The notes below the pieces were generated by a model, which was not told the origin of the DNA, did no database searches, and saw only the letters and a program-made list of their open reading frames with translations. A stretch of 64,000 bases of DNA, from assembly GCA_028281765.1 (NCBI GenBank), contig JANQJF010000076.1:24804-88803 (forward strand), written 5' to 3'. Shown piece by piece: positions 35,532 to 45,080 of this stretch; within the stretch, counting starts at the first letter, position 1, and each line of letters opens with the position of its first letter. This stretch comes from Planctomycetota bacterium (GTDB lineage: Bacteria > Planctomycetota > UBA1135 > UBA2386). The translations under genes and the position numbers were made by a program.

Positions 35532-38462
35532 CTACTCCGGCGAGAGCGCGATCGCGTGCGCGTTGCCGGTGTCCGAGTCGGTCGCTGCCGTCGCGGTGCG
35601 CGTGCCGGTCGCGCCGACGCCGGTGACCAGTTCGTAGTTCACGGATAGCGAGATACCGGTCGCCTGGTTCGGCGGGAGGCTCGCGGTGTCGACGATCTCC
35701 GACATGCCGCCCGGTGGCGTCCACGTCGCGGAAGACGAGTAGCCGTACGCGGTCACGAGCATCGTGCGGGCGACTGTCGTCGTGACGTCGGGAGTCGTGT
35801 GCGTCAGCGCGCTCGCGGTGTCCGTGCCGTTCTCGACGTCGATCGGGGACGTTTCGTCGGCGCCGCGGAAGCATGCGATCGCGCCAGCGGAGCCGGTCGA
35901 CTCCGAGAACGTCCATCGATAGGTCCCCGGCTCGCTCGCGCTCGCGATGCGCCGATAGGTCGCGAGGGAGTTCGACGCTCCGCCCGTCGCGTCCGTGCGT
36001 CGGATCAGCGTCCAGCCGGCCGGTGGGGTGATCGTCGCCGTGCTCGGGCGAATCGCGATTGCCGCGATCAACACGTCGCCGGCTTCGATGCCGGACGGCG
36101 TCGGCACGTCGAGGTCGAGGTTCGACGCATGGAAGGTCGAGTCTGCGCCGACGTACGTGATGTCCGCGATCACGTCGAGGGGCGTCGACCCGAAGACGCC
36201 GCTACCGGAGTGGGTCGCCGTGATCGTCGTCGAGCCGACGGCGACGGCGGTCGCGAGTCCCTCACTGCCGCCGGCGTTGCTGATCGTCGCGACGCCGGCG
36301 GCCGAAGAGCTCCAGGTCACGCTGGTCGTGATGTCGACGTTCGACGCGTCGGTGTAGGTGCCCGTCGCCGTGAACGGTTCGGTCCCGCTCGTTGTGATCG
36401 AACGGTTCGCCGGAGTGACGGAGATCGAGGCGAGTTCGGCCGCGGTGACGGTGAGCGTCGTCGAACCGTTGACTCCGCTGCCGGAGTGCGTCGCCGTGAT
36501 CAGCGACCCACCGGTCGCGACGCCGGTCGCGAGGCCTTCGCTACCGCCGGCGTTGCTGATCGTTGCGGTGCCGGGTGTCCCGGAGCTCCAGGTGACGCTG
36601 TTCGTGATGTTCGCGTTGGACGCGTCGGTGTAGGTGCCGGTTGCGGTGAACTGTTGCGCGAGGCCGAGCGCAATCGACGGGTTGGTCGGGGTGACGGCGA
36701 TCGAGACGAGTACGGCCGCGGTCACGGTCAGGGTCGTCGAGCCGTGGATTCCGGTGCTGGGGTGCGTCGCTGTGATCAGGGACCCTCCGCTTGCGACGCT
36801 GGTTGCGAGTCCCTCGCTGCCGCCAGCGTTGCTGATCGTCGCGGTGCCTGGTGTGCCGGAGCTCCAGGTGACGCTGGTTGTGATGTCCGCGTTGGACGCG
36901 TCGGTGTAGGTGCCGGTCGCGGTGAACTGTCGCGAGAGCCCGAGCGCGATCGATGGGTTGGCCGGGGTGACGGCGATCGAGACGAGTTCGGCGGCGGTGA
37001 CGGTGAGCGTGGTCGAGCCGTGGATGCCGGTGCCGGTATGGGCCGCGGTGATCAGAGACGAACCGGTCGCGACACTCGATGCGAGGCCTTCGCTACCTCC
37101 GGCGTTGCTGACCGTCGCGGTGCCGGGTGTGGCGGAGCTCCAGGTGACGGCGGTGGTCAGGTTCGCGTTGGATGCGTCGGTGTAGGTGCCGGTTGCGGTG
37201 AACTGCTGCGAGAGTCCGAGCGCGATCGAGGGGTTGGTCGGCGTGACCGCGATCGAGACGAGCTCGGCGGCCGTGACGGTGAGCGTGGTCGAGCCGTGGA
37301 TGCCGGTGCCGGAGTGGGTGGCGGTCATCAGCGAAGAGCCGGTCGCGACACTGGTCGCAAGTCCCTCGCTGCCGCCGGCGTTGCTGATCGTTGCGACGCC
37401 GGGCGTCGCCGAACTCCACGTTACGAGAGTCGTGATGTCGGCATTCGACGCGTCGGTGTAGGTGCCGGTCGCGGTGAATTGTCGGTTGAGTCCGAGTGCG
37501 ATCGACGGGTTGGTCGGCGTTACGGCGATCGACACCAGAGCCGCCGCGGTCACCGTCAACGTCGTCGACCCGGAGATGCCCGTGCTCGTGTGCAGGGCCG
37601 CCACCGTCGTCGATCCGACGCCGACGCCGGACGCGCGCCCGCGGGTGGACGGTGCGTTGCTCGCGGTTGCGACGGACGAGTTCGCGCAAGACCAGGTCAC
37701 CGATGGCGTCAGGTCCTGCACCGTCGAATCGGAGAAGCGTCCCGTCGCCGCGAACTGCTGATTGGTTCCCAGTGGGATCGAAGGGTTTGTCGGCGTCACG
37801 TCGATCGACGTGAGCACTGCGGCGGTCACGGTGACCGTGGCGTTCGCCGAGACCGACGTCCCTGCGTGTGTGGCCGTGATCGTCGCGGGGCCGACTTCGT
37901 CCGCGCGCGCCGTTCCGTTCTGGATGGAGACGGTGGTTGCGCTCGAGCTCCAGTCGACCTGGCTCGTCAGGTCCTGCGTCGTGCCGTCGCTGAATGTGCC
38001 GGTCGCGGTCAGCGCCGCGCTCGTCCCGCGGGCGAGCTGGACGTTTGCGGGAGTGATCGCCAGCGAGACGACGACCGCCGACGTGACCGTCAGGCTCGCG
38101 CGCCCCTCGAGACCGCCCGGGTGCGTCGCCAGGACCGACGTCGAGCCGACGGCGGTGCCTCTCATCGTGTTGCCATCGGTCGTCGCGATCCCGACGGTGT
38201 TGACGGACCAATCGACGGTCTGCGTCACGTTTCTGCGAGAGCCATCCGTGTAGATCGCGATCGCGTCGAACGACTGGGTCGTGCCGCTCGCGATCGATGT
38301 GGATCCCGGCGAAACCTCGATGCGGTCGAGGCTCTTCGATGCGCCACCACAACCGAATAGCCCGAGCGCGCTGGCCAAGAACAGCGCGACTCCTCCGGCC
38401 CGAAGTCGACTTCTTGCAGGATGCCTCGCACCGTAACCGAGACAGCTAGCGTACGCGCGCAA
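35532..38462 (-). CDS. BIG2-domain surface lipoprotein with near-identical repeats
   Basis: A 976-residue exported protein. A basic N-terminus, hydrophobic stretch and LFGCGG lipobox suggest a lipoprotein. Eight bacterial Ig-like (BIG2) domains follow, each with a VTPTNPSIALG start, FTATGTYTD centre and LTVTAA end. The middle ones are almost identical. The last 220 residues form a different beta domain (GWTLIRRTDATGG, GTYRWTFSESTGSAGAIACFRG). The only start upstream of the basic region is TTG 38462, preceded by a GGGGGA ribosome-binding site; a later GTG (38390) would lose the signal's charged end. The role is probably surface adhesion. Confidence 0.78.
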   Translation of the reverse strand: MRAYASCLGYGARHPARSRLRAGGVALFLASALGLFGCGGASKSLDRIEVSPGSTSIASGTTQSFDAIAIYTDGSRRNVTQTVDWSVNTVGIATTDGNTMRGTAVGSTSVLATHPGGLEGRASLTVTSAVVVSLAITPANVQLARGTSAALTATGTFSDGTTQDLTSQVDWSSSATTVSIQNGTARADEVGPATITATHAGTSVSANATVTVTAAVLTSIDVTPTNPSIPLGTNQQFAATGRFSDSTVQDLTPSVTWSCANSSVATASNAPSTRGRASGVGVGSTTVAALHTSTGISGSTTLTVTAAALVSIAVTPTNPSIALGLNRQFTATGTYTDASNADITTLVTWSSATPGVATISNAGGSEGLATSVATGSSLMTATHSGTGIHGSTTLTVTAAELVSIAVTPTNPSIALGLSQQFTATGTYTDASNANLTTAVTWSSATPGTATVSNAGGSEGLASSVATGSSLITAAHTGTGIHGSTTLTVTAAELVSIAVTPANPSIALGLSRQFTATGTYTDASNADITTSVTWSSGTPGTATISNAGGSEGLATSVASGGSLITATHPSTGIHGSTTLTVTAAVLVSIAVTPTNPSIALGLAQQFTATGTYTDASNANITNSVTWSSGTPGTATISNAGGSEGLATGVATGGSLITATHSGSGVNGSTTLTVTAAELASISVTPANRSITTSGTEPFTATGTYTDASNVDITTSVTWSSSAAGVATISNAGGSEGLATAVAVGSTTITATHSGSGVFGSTPLDVIADITYVGADSTFHASNLDLDVPTPSGIEAGDVLIAAIAIRPSTATITPPAGWTLIRRTDATGGASNSLATYRRIASASEPGTYRWTFSESTGSAGAIACFRGADETSPIDVENGTDTASALTHTTPDVTTTVARTMLVTAYGYSSSATWTPPGGMSEIVDTASLPPNQATGISLSVNYELVTGVGATGTRTATAATDSDTGNAHAIALSPE
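36358..37461. repeat. 276-bp tandem repeats within the BIG2 gene
   Basis: Four successive 276-base units (boundaries at 36358, 36634, 36910 and 37186) encode one BIG2 domain of 92 residues each and are nearly identical in DNA. A diverged fifth unit follows to about 37760. Unequal recombination could change the number of domains. Confidence 0.75.
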
Positions 38463-38574
38463 CTGACAGCTTCCCCCAGAGTGGCAAGAAGATTGTCGGG
38501 TGCTGTCCCTGCGTCTTGAGAAATTCTCGGGATTGGGAATCCAGGTTGTCGGAATCTTCGACGATTCGCGTCGC

Positions 38575-38911
38575 TCAGCGCACGGTAATCGAACCCGGTG
38601 TCGTCTGGGGGTTGAACGCGCGGACCGCGGTCAGCGCTGGGAGGTCGTATTCGACGATGCGGTCCGAGCCGGATTGTGCGACGTACAGATTTTCACCGGC
38701 TGGGGAGATGCCGATTCCGACCGTGCGTTCGTCGTTCATCGGGCTCGAGAGATCGATGTCGATGCGGGGAATGCTGACCTGTGCGCCGAGGTTCTGGATC
38801 CCACCGGTGCCGAGATCCTGGTCGAGCACCTGCATGGTCGGGAGATCGATCACCGCGATCTCGCCGCGCTGGAAACCGATGCTGATCAGTCCGACGTGGG
38901 CGAACTCGTCG
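38575..38911 (-). pseudogene. C-terminal remnant of a beta-propeller (YVTN/NHL-like) protein
   Basis: About 112 codons stay open from the end of the peroxiredoxin gene to a stop at 38575. The residues have propeller-blade character: GEIAVIDLPTMQVLDQDL and GISPAGENLYVAQSGSDRIV, closing with FNPQTTPGSITVR. No start codon with a signal peptide and no further blades lie upstream, because the peroxiredoxin gene occupies that space. This is most likely the tail of a gene lost by deletion. Confidence 0.55.
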
Positions 38912-39442
38912 CTACTTCTCGCGCAGCGCGCCGATGAGCTTCGCGAGGTCGTCGCCGTGCGTGCGCACGCCGACCTTCGGCGCGATGTGCCGCAGCACGC
39001 CCGCGTCGTCGATCACGAACGTGACGCGCCGCGCGAAACCGCGGCCGTGCAGCACGCCGAACTTCTTGGCGACGCTCGCATCGGGATCGCTGAGCAGCGC
39101 GAAGTTGAGCTTCTGGTCCTTGTGAAAGGCAGCTTGTTTCTGCACGTCATCGGTGCTGATCCCGAACACACGCACGCCGAGTTTCTCGAACGGATTCGCC
39201 GCGTCCCGCAGCGAGCAGACTTCGAGCGTTCAACCGGGCGTCGCGGCCATCGGATAGAACGCGAGGACCGTCCACGCGTCCGACTTGTCACCGACGCGGA
39301 CCGCTTTGCCGGTGTGGTCGTTCACGCGGAACGTCGGTGCCGGCTTGCCGACGACGGGGCCCGTGGAGCGGGTCTTGGGCTTGGGATCTTGTGCCACGAA
39401 CGGCAGCGCCGTGAGCGTGAGCAACAGCAGGAGTCTGCGCAT
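38912..39442 (-). CDS. Exported peroxiredoxin with in-frame UGA (probable selenocysteine) at the peroxidatic site
   Basis: A 176-codon reading frame of the AhpC/TSA-Bcp family with one internal TGA at codon 71 (39230-39232). Upstream: signal peptide MRRLLLLLTLTALPFVAQ and the thioredoxin-fold start VGKPAPTFRVND. At the active site the sequence reads MAATPG-UGA-TLEVCSLRD, where Bcp proteins have TPGC-TxxxC. The UGA replaces exactly the peroxidatic Cys, and the resolving Cys is kept five residues on. The frame continues intact on both sides with family residues (FGIS, LLSDPDASVAKKFGV, RVTFVIDDAGVLRHI). A stem-loop of the bacterial SECIS type follows the UGA. It would reduce hydroperoxides in the periplasm. 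Selenocysteine machinery is not in the window, so decoding is inferred; a simple nonsense mutation is less likely at this one position. Confidence 0.8.
39196..39214 (-). promoter_or_regulatory. SECIS-like hairpin after the peroxiredoxin UGA
   Basis: On the coding strand TCGCTGC pairs with GCGGCGA over seven bases (one G-U) and holds a GGGAC loop. The loop starts 22 bases after the UGA. Bacterial SECIS elements have the loop about 16-37 bases downstream with a G in its first two positions, so distance and loop both fit. Confidence 0.55.
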
Positions 39443-39463
39443 GAACGCGACGGTATCGCGAGA

Positions 39464-42400
39464 TCAGCCGCCGATCACGATCTTCGCGTCGGCGCGGCGC
39501 TGGCCGGGTTCGAGTTCGAGCGGATCGCTCGAGAAACGCGGGGTCTCGCGGCTCTCGGGAAGCGTCGACACGGTCCAGGTCCCGGCCGGGAGGCGATCGA
39601 GTTCGAACCGCCCGTCGTCGCCGGCTTGGATCACATGGCGAGTGCGGACGGACTTGCCGCTGCGGCGCGCGGGGGTGCGCAGCTCGCCGTGGGCCTCGAG
39701 CCACGCGCGGGGCGTCGGGGTGCCGCCCGCATCGACGACGATCCCGGCGATCGTTCCCGTGCGCACGTCGATCGTGAGCTGCTCGGCCGCGCCGGTCTCG
39801 ATCTCGAGACGTCGCGACCACAGGTGATGCGGCCAGTTGTCCGCGGCGTTCCGCGGCTCGGTCTCGAACGCGACGACGAACGCCGGGCCCGCGGAGACGT
39901 CGAGTCGGAACGCGCCGGAAGCATCCGTCTTGCAGATGATCGGTGCGCGCTCTCCGCACTCGCACATGACGATGACGCCAGCATGGGCTTCTCCGTCGAT
40001 GCGCACGTGGCCCGTGATCGCGGCGTCCGACGGCGGCCCGTCGCCATCGCTCGGGGCGACGTCGAGCTCGACGTCCACCGCCTCACCAGCGACCACGGAC
40101 GCCGTGGAGCTGCGGCGGTCGGGGATCCACTGATCCTTGAAGAACTCGAACGCGGACCCGAGCGTGACGAGGGCGTCGAATGCGGGGACCGCTTGCAGGC
40201 CGTACTCGCCGGGATGGATGCCCCCGAACTCGAACGAACCGTCGGCGCGCGGTTGCGTGATGCGCGGAATCGCGAGGGGCGCGGCCGGGTCCACCGCGTG
40301 GAGCACGACGGCCCACGCGCCCGACTCGGGCACGGCGTTGCGTTCGAACAGTCGGCCGCGGATCGCGCCGGTAGTTGCGAAGTGGATCACGACGTCGGAG
40401 TCGTCCGCGTCGATCGCAGCGGTCGCGGCCCCGAACTCCGGGTGCCGTGCCGTGAACGCTACGGGTCCCGACGGGAGTTCCGCCACTTCGAGGATGCCGT
40501 CTCCGCCGGTCGCGCCGCACCGCAGGGGCATCGCGGTCGGCCACGCTTCGGACGGCGTCGGCCGAGCCCAGACGGTGCAGCCTCCGAGCGGCGTCGCCCG
40601 GTCGTCGAGCGCCTGCACCCGAATCGCGCGACGCGGTTCAAGCTCGATATCGAGTTGCGAGTCTTCTCGAATCTCGACCGTGCGAGTCGTCGTGGCGTGA
40701 CCGGCGTCTCGCGCCCGAATCGTGAACGTGCCAGCCGGGAGCGCGGCGAGTGTCCAGCGATCCCCTTCGCGGGTCGTCGACTCGGCGTGCGCGAGCGGCG
40801 GCGCGAGTCCGAAGCTCGCGAGCTCGCCGAGCCCCGCGCCGCGTCCGATGAAGAGCGACAATTCCGGGTTCTGAAGCGGACGGCCTGACGTGCTGCGAAG
40901 GGTGACTTCGAGCCGGTGCGTGTGCGGCAGCACGACTTCGACGTCGCTGCCGATCGACTGCGGCGGCAGCGTTGTCCACGGCTCGGATGCGCTGCGGCGC
41001 GCCGCCACGCGCACCTGGCCGCGCGGGAAACCGGTCGCGGAGAACGTGCCGTCTGCGCCGCTGCGCAGTGGCGCACGCGAGAAGTCGAACGGCGCCATCG
41101 CGCCCGTCGGCGCGGCGAGGACTTCGGCGTCGGCGACCGGCTCGCCCTTGGCGTCGAGCACGCGACCCCAGAGCTCTTCTCCTTCTCGGAGTGCGATCGT
41201 GCCGAGGTCGCGACGCTCGCCAGCGCGGACGCGGACGTTCGCCTCTAGGCCGGGGACGAACTCGTCCGCGGCGACCGCGACCGTCGTGCGACCAGGGGGA
41301 GTCCCGATGAGTTCGAACGCGCCCCGCGCGTCGGTGCGCGTCCGCGGGATCGGCAGCGAATCGAACACCGTCGCGACCCAGCTCGGGAGCGGTAGGACGT
41401 TGCGGGGCGCGCGGCCGGGCGGCACGAGCACCGCGCCGTCGGGGTCGAGGCGGTAGAGCGGAACCATCGACAAGAAGCCGCTCGGCAGGTCGATCGCGAA
41501 CACGTCGGCGCCGGCGATCGCGTTGCCCTCTTCGTCGGTCACGATCCCGTGGATCGAGCCGAGGGTGGGGACGACGACGTCGCCGAGGTCGACGGTTTCG
41601 CCGGGAGCCGGTGCGGACTGCACGACGCGCGTGACCAAGTGGGCATCCTCGCGACCGACCCGGAGGAGGAACACGCCGCGTGGCTCGACGCCGCGGAACG
41701 CGAACGCGCCTCGTGGGTCCGTGCGCGTCGATCCGGCGCGCAGGCGCGGTGCCGTTCTCGCTCCTCGTGGTGCCGCGTCTGCCAGCGAGTCGAACGCGAC
41801 GCGGAACAACGTGACGTCGTGCTCGTCGACCGGGGATCCGTCTTCTCGCACGATGCGCCCGCGGAAGCCCGCGAGCGCCGCATGGTAGCGCGCCCGCGAG
41901 CGGTCGTCGTTCGATCGTGCGACCGTGTCGCGCTCGATCACGAGTTCGGTCGCCGCATGCTCGGGAGATGTCGTCGAGGAGTCGGTCAGCGCGGCCGAGG
42001 TGCGCAGGGTCTCGTCGCGAGGCGGGGGTGGGTCGAATGCGTCCGTCGCGAACCAGCCGGCGAGTGCCGCCACCAACAACATGGCCGCGCTCGCGGCGAA
42101 CAGGGTCTTCTTCATGGCGATCGTGCTCGTCAGGATCGAGAAGACTCCCGTTGTCGGCGGCAGCGGTCGCGCGAGCGGCACGAGGAGCGCCAGCCATGCC
42201 GGGCGGCCGTGCCGCTCGTCGAGCTTGTCGCGCAACATCTCGTGCGCGCGTGCGAGGCGCGTCCGCACCGTGCTCGCCCGCACGCCGAGTCGTCGACCGA
42301 TCGCGGCCGGTGCCAGGCTCTCGAAGTATCGGAGCAGGACTGTGCTGCGATACGGCTCGGCGAGTCCGAGCACGGCTTGCACGACGTCTTGGCGCAGCGC

Positions 42401-42682
42401 TTCGCGTTCGACGACTTCTTGGGTCGACGGCACGTCAGGGGCGCGCGCCGCGTGCCGTTCGCGTGCCGATCTGCGAGACTCGTCGCGCCGGTCGTTCGAC
42501 ACGACGCGTCGTAGCACCGTCGCGAGCCACGCGCGGAGGCCGTGGCCATCGGGCGAGGTCGCGAGCGCCTTGGCAAACGTCTGCTGGACCGCATCCTCCG
42601 CACGGTGCTCGTCCCCGACGAGGTGCCGCGCGAGTCCGCGCAGGAAGTCGCCGTGTGCGAGCAGGGTGTCCGGAGAAGGCAT
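39464..42682 (-). CDS. Second ECF sigma factor fused to a membrane helix and exported carboxypeptidase-regulatory-like domains
   Basis: A 1072-residue protein with the same plan as the gene at 13791. The sigma domain (1-155) has region 2 (AEDAVQQTFAKAL, LRAWLATVLRRVVSNDRR) and region 4 (YRSTVLLRYFESLAPAAIGRRLGVRASTVRTRL). A transmembrane helix lies at about 191-213 after KK. Then follow some 860 exported residues of repeated beta-sandwich domains (TDEEGNAIAGADV, DAKGEPVADAEV, VDAGGTPTPRAWL). ATG 42682 lies 34 bases after the previous gene's stop and starts directly at the sigma domain. The family members differ strongly in their exported parts, suggesting different ligands. Confidence 0.8.
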   Translation of the reverse strand: MPSPDTLLAHGDFLRGLARHLVGDEHRAEDAVQQTFAKALATSPDGHGLRAWLATVLRRVVSNDRRDESRRSARERHAARAPDVPSTQEVVEREALRQDVVQAVLGLAEPYRSTVLLRYFESLAPAAIGRRLGVRASTVRTRLARAHEMLRDKLDERHGRPAWLALLVPLARPLPPTTGVFSILTSTIAMKKTLFAASAAMLLVAALAGWFATDAFDPPPPRDETLRTSAALTDSSTTSPEHAATELVIERDTVARSNDDRSRARYHAALAGFRGRIVREDGSPVDEHDVTLFRVAFDSLADAAPRGARTAPRLRAGSTRTDPRGAFAFRGVEPRGVFLLRVGREDAHLVTRVVQSAPAPGETVDLGDVVVPTLGSIHGIVTDEEGNAIAGADVFAIDLPSGFLSMVPLYRLDPDGAVLVPPGRAPRNVLPLPSWVATVFDSLPIPRTRTDARGAFELIGTPPGRTTVAVAADEFVPGLEANVRVRAGERRDLGTIALREGEELWGRVLDAKGEPVADAEVLAAPTGAMAPFDFSRAPLRSGADGTFSATGFPRGQVRVAARRSASEPWTTLPPQSIGSDVEVVLPHTHRLEVTLRSTSGRPLQNPELSLFIGRGAGLGELASFGLAPPLAHAESTTREGDRWTLAALPAGTFTIRARDAGHATTTRTVEIREDSQLDIELEPRRAIRVQALDDRATPLGGCTVWARPTPSEAWPTAMPLRCGATGGDGILEVAELPSGPVAFTARHPEFGAATAAIDADDSDVVIHFATTGAIRGRLFERNAVPESGAWAVVLHAVDPAAPLAIPRITQPRADGSFEFGGIHPGEYGLQAVPAFDALVTLGSAFEFFKDQWIPDRRSSTASVVAGEAVDVELDVAPSDGDGPPSDAAITGHVRIDGEAHAGVIVMCECGERAPIICKTDASGAFRLDVSAGPAFVVAFETEPRNAADNWPHHLWSRRLEIETGAAEQLTIDVRTGTIAGIVVDAGGTPTPRAWLEAHGELRTPARRSGKSVRTRHVIQAGDDGRFELDRLPAGTWTVSTLPESRETPRFSSDPLELEPGQRRADAKIVIGG

Positions 42683-42716
42683 GTCGGGAGTCACAACGGC
42701 GGAAACACCGCGGGGC

Positions 42717-43742
42717 TCACGAGCGTCCCGAGAAATCCGGGCTTTGCGCACGAATCCGATCGAAGTCGGCGCGCTGGAGGTCTTCGACGACCATGTCTTC
42801 GTCCACGACGCATGCGACGTGCTCGGCCAGCTGCCGCGACATCGCGACCGAGGATCGCAGCGCGCTGAATGCTTGCCCGAACGCCGGGCCGTCCTCGATC
42901 AGGTCGAAGACTTCGATCGGAATCGTCGGGTCCAGGAGTTCGCAGTCCAGATCGGCGTACGCCCGACGGCTCTCGTTCGGGTGCGGTTTGAACCAGACGG
43001 AGCGTCCGCGGTCCCGAAGCGCCGCGATCCAAGCGCGGTAGAGCTCGACGGCGTGGCGCACGGGCACCGACGAGCAGCTCCAGGCCTGGCCCACGATCAG
43101 GGCCGAGTCCTCCGCGCGCTGGAACTCGCCGAGTCCGAACAGAGACAGGAGTGCGGATCGCACGCGGACCGGCAGCGACTGGTAGTCGAGTTCGAGTGGG
43201 CGAATCTTCTCCGGGACGACGCCGCGGGCCCGGTCGGGATCGCGAAGCAGCACCGCGTCGACGTTCGGGTGATGCCCCTTCTTCTCGCCGTCGCCGCGGT
43301 GTGGCAGGTAGCTCGAGATGCCCTCTTCGACGAGCGTGCAGCGGCGTCGCGCGAGGATCCGGTCGGAGAAGTAGTTGCGCTCGAGGAACAAGAACACGCG
43401 ACCGCCTTCATCGACGTGGTCGAGCACGCGCCGCAGTTGCGCGCGACGCAGCAGTCCGCGTCGAGCGCGAATCCCGACCTTGTGCAGCGTCTTGCCGAGG
43501 AGGGCGTGTGGCCGCCGTCGGTCGCGACCGGTGATGCGCACGAAGCGGTTGTCGTGAACTTCGTGTTCGACGTGCGCCCAGAACACGAGGTCGGGACGCA
43601 CGAGTCGCAGTCGCGAGTCGGTAGCGCAAGTCAGCACGAGAATCTTCGACGACTCCCCGTTCTCGTATCCACGGAAAGCCAGGTGCAACGCCTTCAGGTA
43701 GTTTTGCGTGCTGTAGCAGACGAAGACGTTGTCGAACCTCAC
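42717..43742 (-). CDS. Glycosyltransferase-like protein (polysialyltransferase/GT52-like)
   Basis: A 341-residue protein beginning VRFDNVFVCYSTQNYLKAL, like the N-terminal strand of capsule/LPS sialyltransferase-type enzymes. A CTLVEEGISSYLP segment lies mid-protein, and the C-terminal half has SALIVGQAW, a WFKPHPNESRRAY motif and PIEVFDLI. The KPHP segment is typical of CDP-glycerol/polysialyltransferase relatives. The start GTG 43742 overlaps the stop of the upstream glycosyltransferase by three bases. Donor and acceptor are unknown. Confidence 0.6.
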   Translation of the reverse strand: MRFDNVFVCYSTQNYLKALHLAFRGYENGESSKILVLTCATDSRLRLVRPDLVFWAHVEHEVHDNRFVRITGRDRRRPHALLGKTLHKVGIRARRGLLRRAQLRRVLDHVDEGGRVFLFLERNYFSDRILARRRCTLVEEGISSYLPHRGDGEKKGHHPNVDAVLLRDPDRARGVVPEKIRPLELDYQSLPVRVRSALLSLFGLGEFQRAEDSALIVGQAWSCSSVPVRHAVELYRAWIAALRDRGRSVWFKPHPNESRRAYADLDCELLDPTIPIEVFDLIEDGPAFGQAFSALRSSVAMSRQLAEHVACVVDEDMVVEDLQRADFDRIRAQSPDFSGRS

Positions 43743-44944
43743 GCTTCGGACTCGCGGGGTTCGATCGAGTCGGGTGGCGGCGAGGGTTCGCGCTCTCGCA
43801 GGTCGGTCGCGAGGTTGCGCAACATCCGCAGCGGTCGCTTGACCGCGCGGCCCACGGCGCCCGGATACAGGTTCTTCTTGCGCGAGCTCCAAATCAGATC
43901 CGGGAGCTCCTGATAGAGCCACGCCCGCGCGCGTGCATGCTCCGCGTAGCGCGGATTCGTCAGCGTGCCGGTGCGTGCGAGTTCTTCGTAGCTGTCGACG
44001 TAGTGCGCGACCATGTCGGCCTCGCGGTAGTGCGTTGCCATCCAGTCGCGCGCATGCTGACCGAGCGCCTCGAGGAGGTCGCGATCCGCGCAGAGTGCGC
44101 GCAGAACGTCCGCGAGTTCGTCCAGGCGCACGTTGACGAACGGCAGGTCGGTTGAACCGGTCAGTTCGGCGAGGACCAGCTGCGTGCGGCTGTCGACGAA
44201 CGCGAGCGTCGACTTGCCCGCCGCTAGGCCTTCGAGGCCCGTCGTGTGAAACGAACCGGTCACGACGTCATCGATCACGATGTCCGACTGGCGCATCAGC
44301 TCCTGGCACGCGTCGAATGGAGCCTGGTGGACGACGCGGGGCCGCAGGCTGCCGCTCCGCGCGAGCTTGGTCAGCACCTTCATGACCTCGGGCTTGCCCT
44401 TGGTCTCCCAGCGCTCGGAGTGTGCGCTGTTGAGCCGCGTGGGCGAGAAGAACACCGTCGGCGGGTTCGTCGGCGGTGTGTCATCCATGGCCGGTGGCTG
44501 CTCGACGATCAGCGGTACGGGGCGAGCGTTCGGGTAGTACGGCTCGTGATATTGGGCAACGACGAGCTGCGGCACGTCGTGCTCGACGAGCTGGCGCGGC
44601 GCGCAACCGGCCATCTTCGCGAGGAAGGCGGGGCTCGAGTGCCAGTGCATCAAGCGCAGGGCGTCCTTCTTCATCGCGGCGCCGAAGTCGAACGCGAAGG
44701 GGTTGTCGCGGGAGTCGGCGTCAAACCAGTGGTGGAAGTGGACGATGTCCGCCTGCTCGATCAGTGTTGCGGCCTCGTCGCGATCATCGTCCCAGACGAG
44801 GTCTTCGGGAAACGTACGGGTCCCGTACGCGTCGCGCGCCAGGTTGATCGATCGCGCCCGGACGTCCGTGTGCGCGTTGAGCGCGCGGACGATGCGAATC
44901 GGCGATCCGGCGAGCGGAGTACGCGAGACGTGGACGACGAGCAT
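43739..44944 (-). CDS. GT-B glycosyltransferase (group 1-like)
   Basis: A 401-residue protein. The N-terminal Rossmann-like half contains MLVVHVSRTPLAGSPIRIVRAL and an IVHFHHWFD segment. The C-terminal half has VFFSPTRLN, a DIVIDDVVTGSFHTTGLEGLAAGK stretch corresponding to the nucleotide-sugar E-x7-E region, and a helical tail. It is translationally linked to the downstream transferase gene, so both probably build one surface glycan. ATG 44944 begins at the first conserved strand. Confidence 0.7.
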   Translation of the reverse strand: MLVVHVSRTPLAGSPIRIVRALNAHTDVRARSINLARDAYGTRTFPEDLVWDDDRDEAATLIEQADIVHFHHWFDADSRDNPFAFDFGAAMKKDALRLMHWHSSPAFLAKMAGCAPRQLVEHDVPQLVVAQYHEPYYPNARPVPLIVEQPPAMDDTPPTNPPTVFFSPTRLNSAHSERWETKGKPEVMKVLTKLARSGSLRPRVVHQAPFDACQELMRQSDIVIDDVVTGSFHTTGLEGLAAGKSTLAFVDSRTQLVLAELTGSTDLPFVNVRLDELADVLRALCADRDLLEALGQHARDWMATHYREADMVAHYVDSYEELARTGTLTNPRYAEHARARAWLYQELPDLIWSSRKKNLYPGAVGRAVKRPLRMLRNLATDLREREPSPPPDSIEPRESEA

Positions 44945-45080
44945 GCGCTGGTCAGCCTTGGGTGGGGAGGTCTGGGTGCGGGTGCGAACGGTGCGATTCG
45001 GATCATACACACGCCCGATCGACGCTGCTCGAAGGTACACTGCGCGGGAACCTTCGACCGGACCGCCCGTCCGGGGCGCG

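Noticed and set aside
36358..37461. Series of 91-codon plus-strand ORFs starting MPVAVN, or a CRISPR-like array
   Set aside because: They are the antisense image of 276-bp coding repeats of the BIG2 protein; units are contiguous, without spacers.
39230..39232. Nonsense mutation making the peroxiredoxin a pseudogene
   Set aside because: The stop replaces exactly the catalytic Cys codon, the frame is intact on both sides and a SECIS-like hairpin follows. It remains possible until selenocysteine genes are found.
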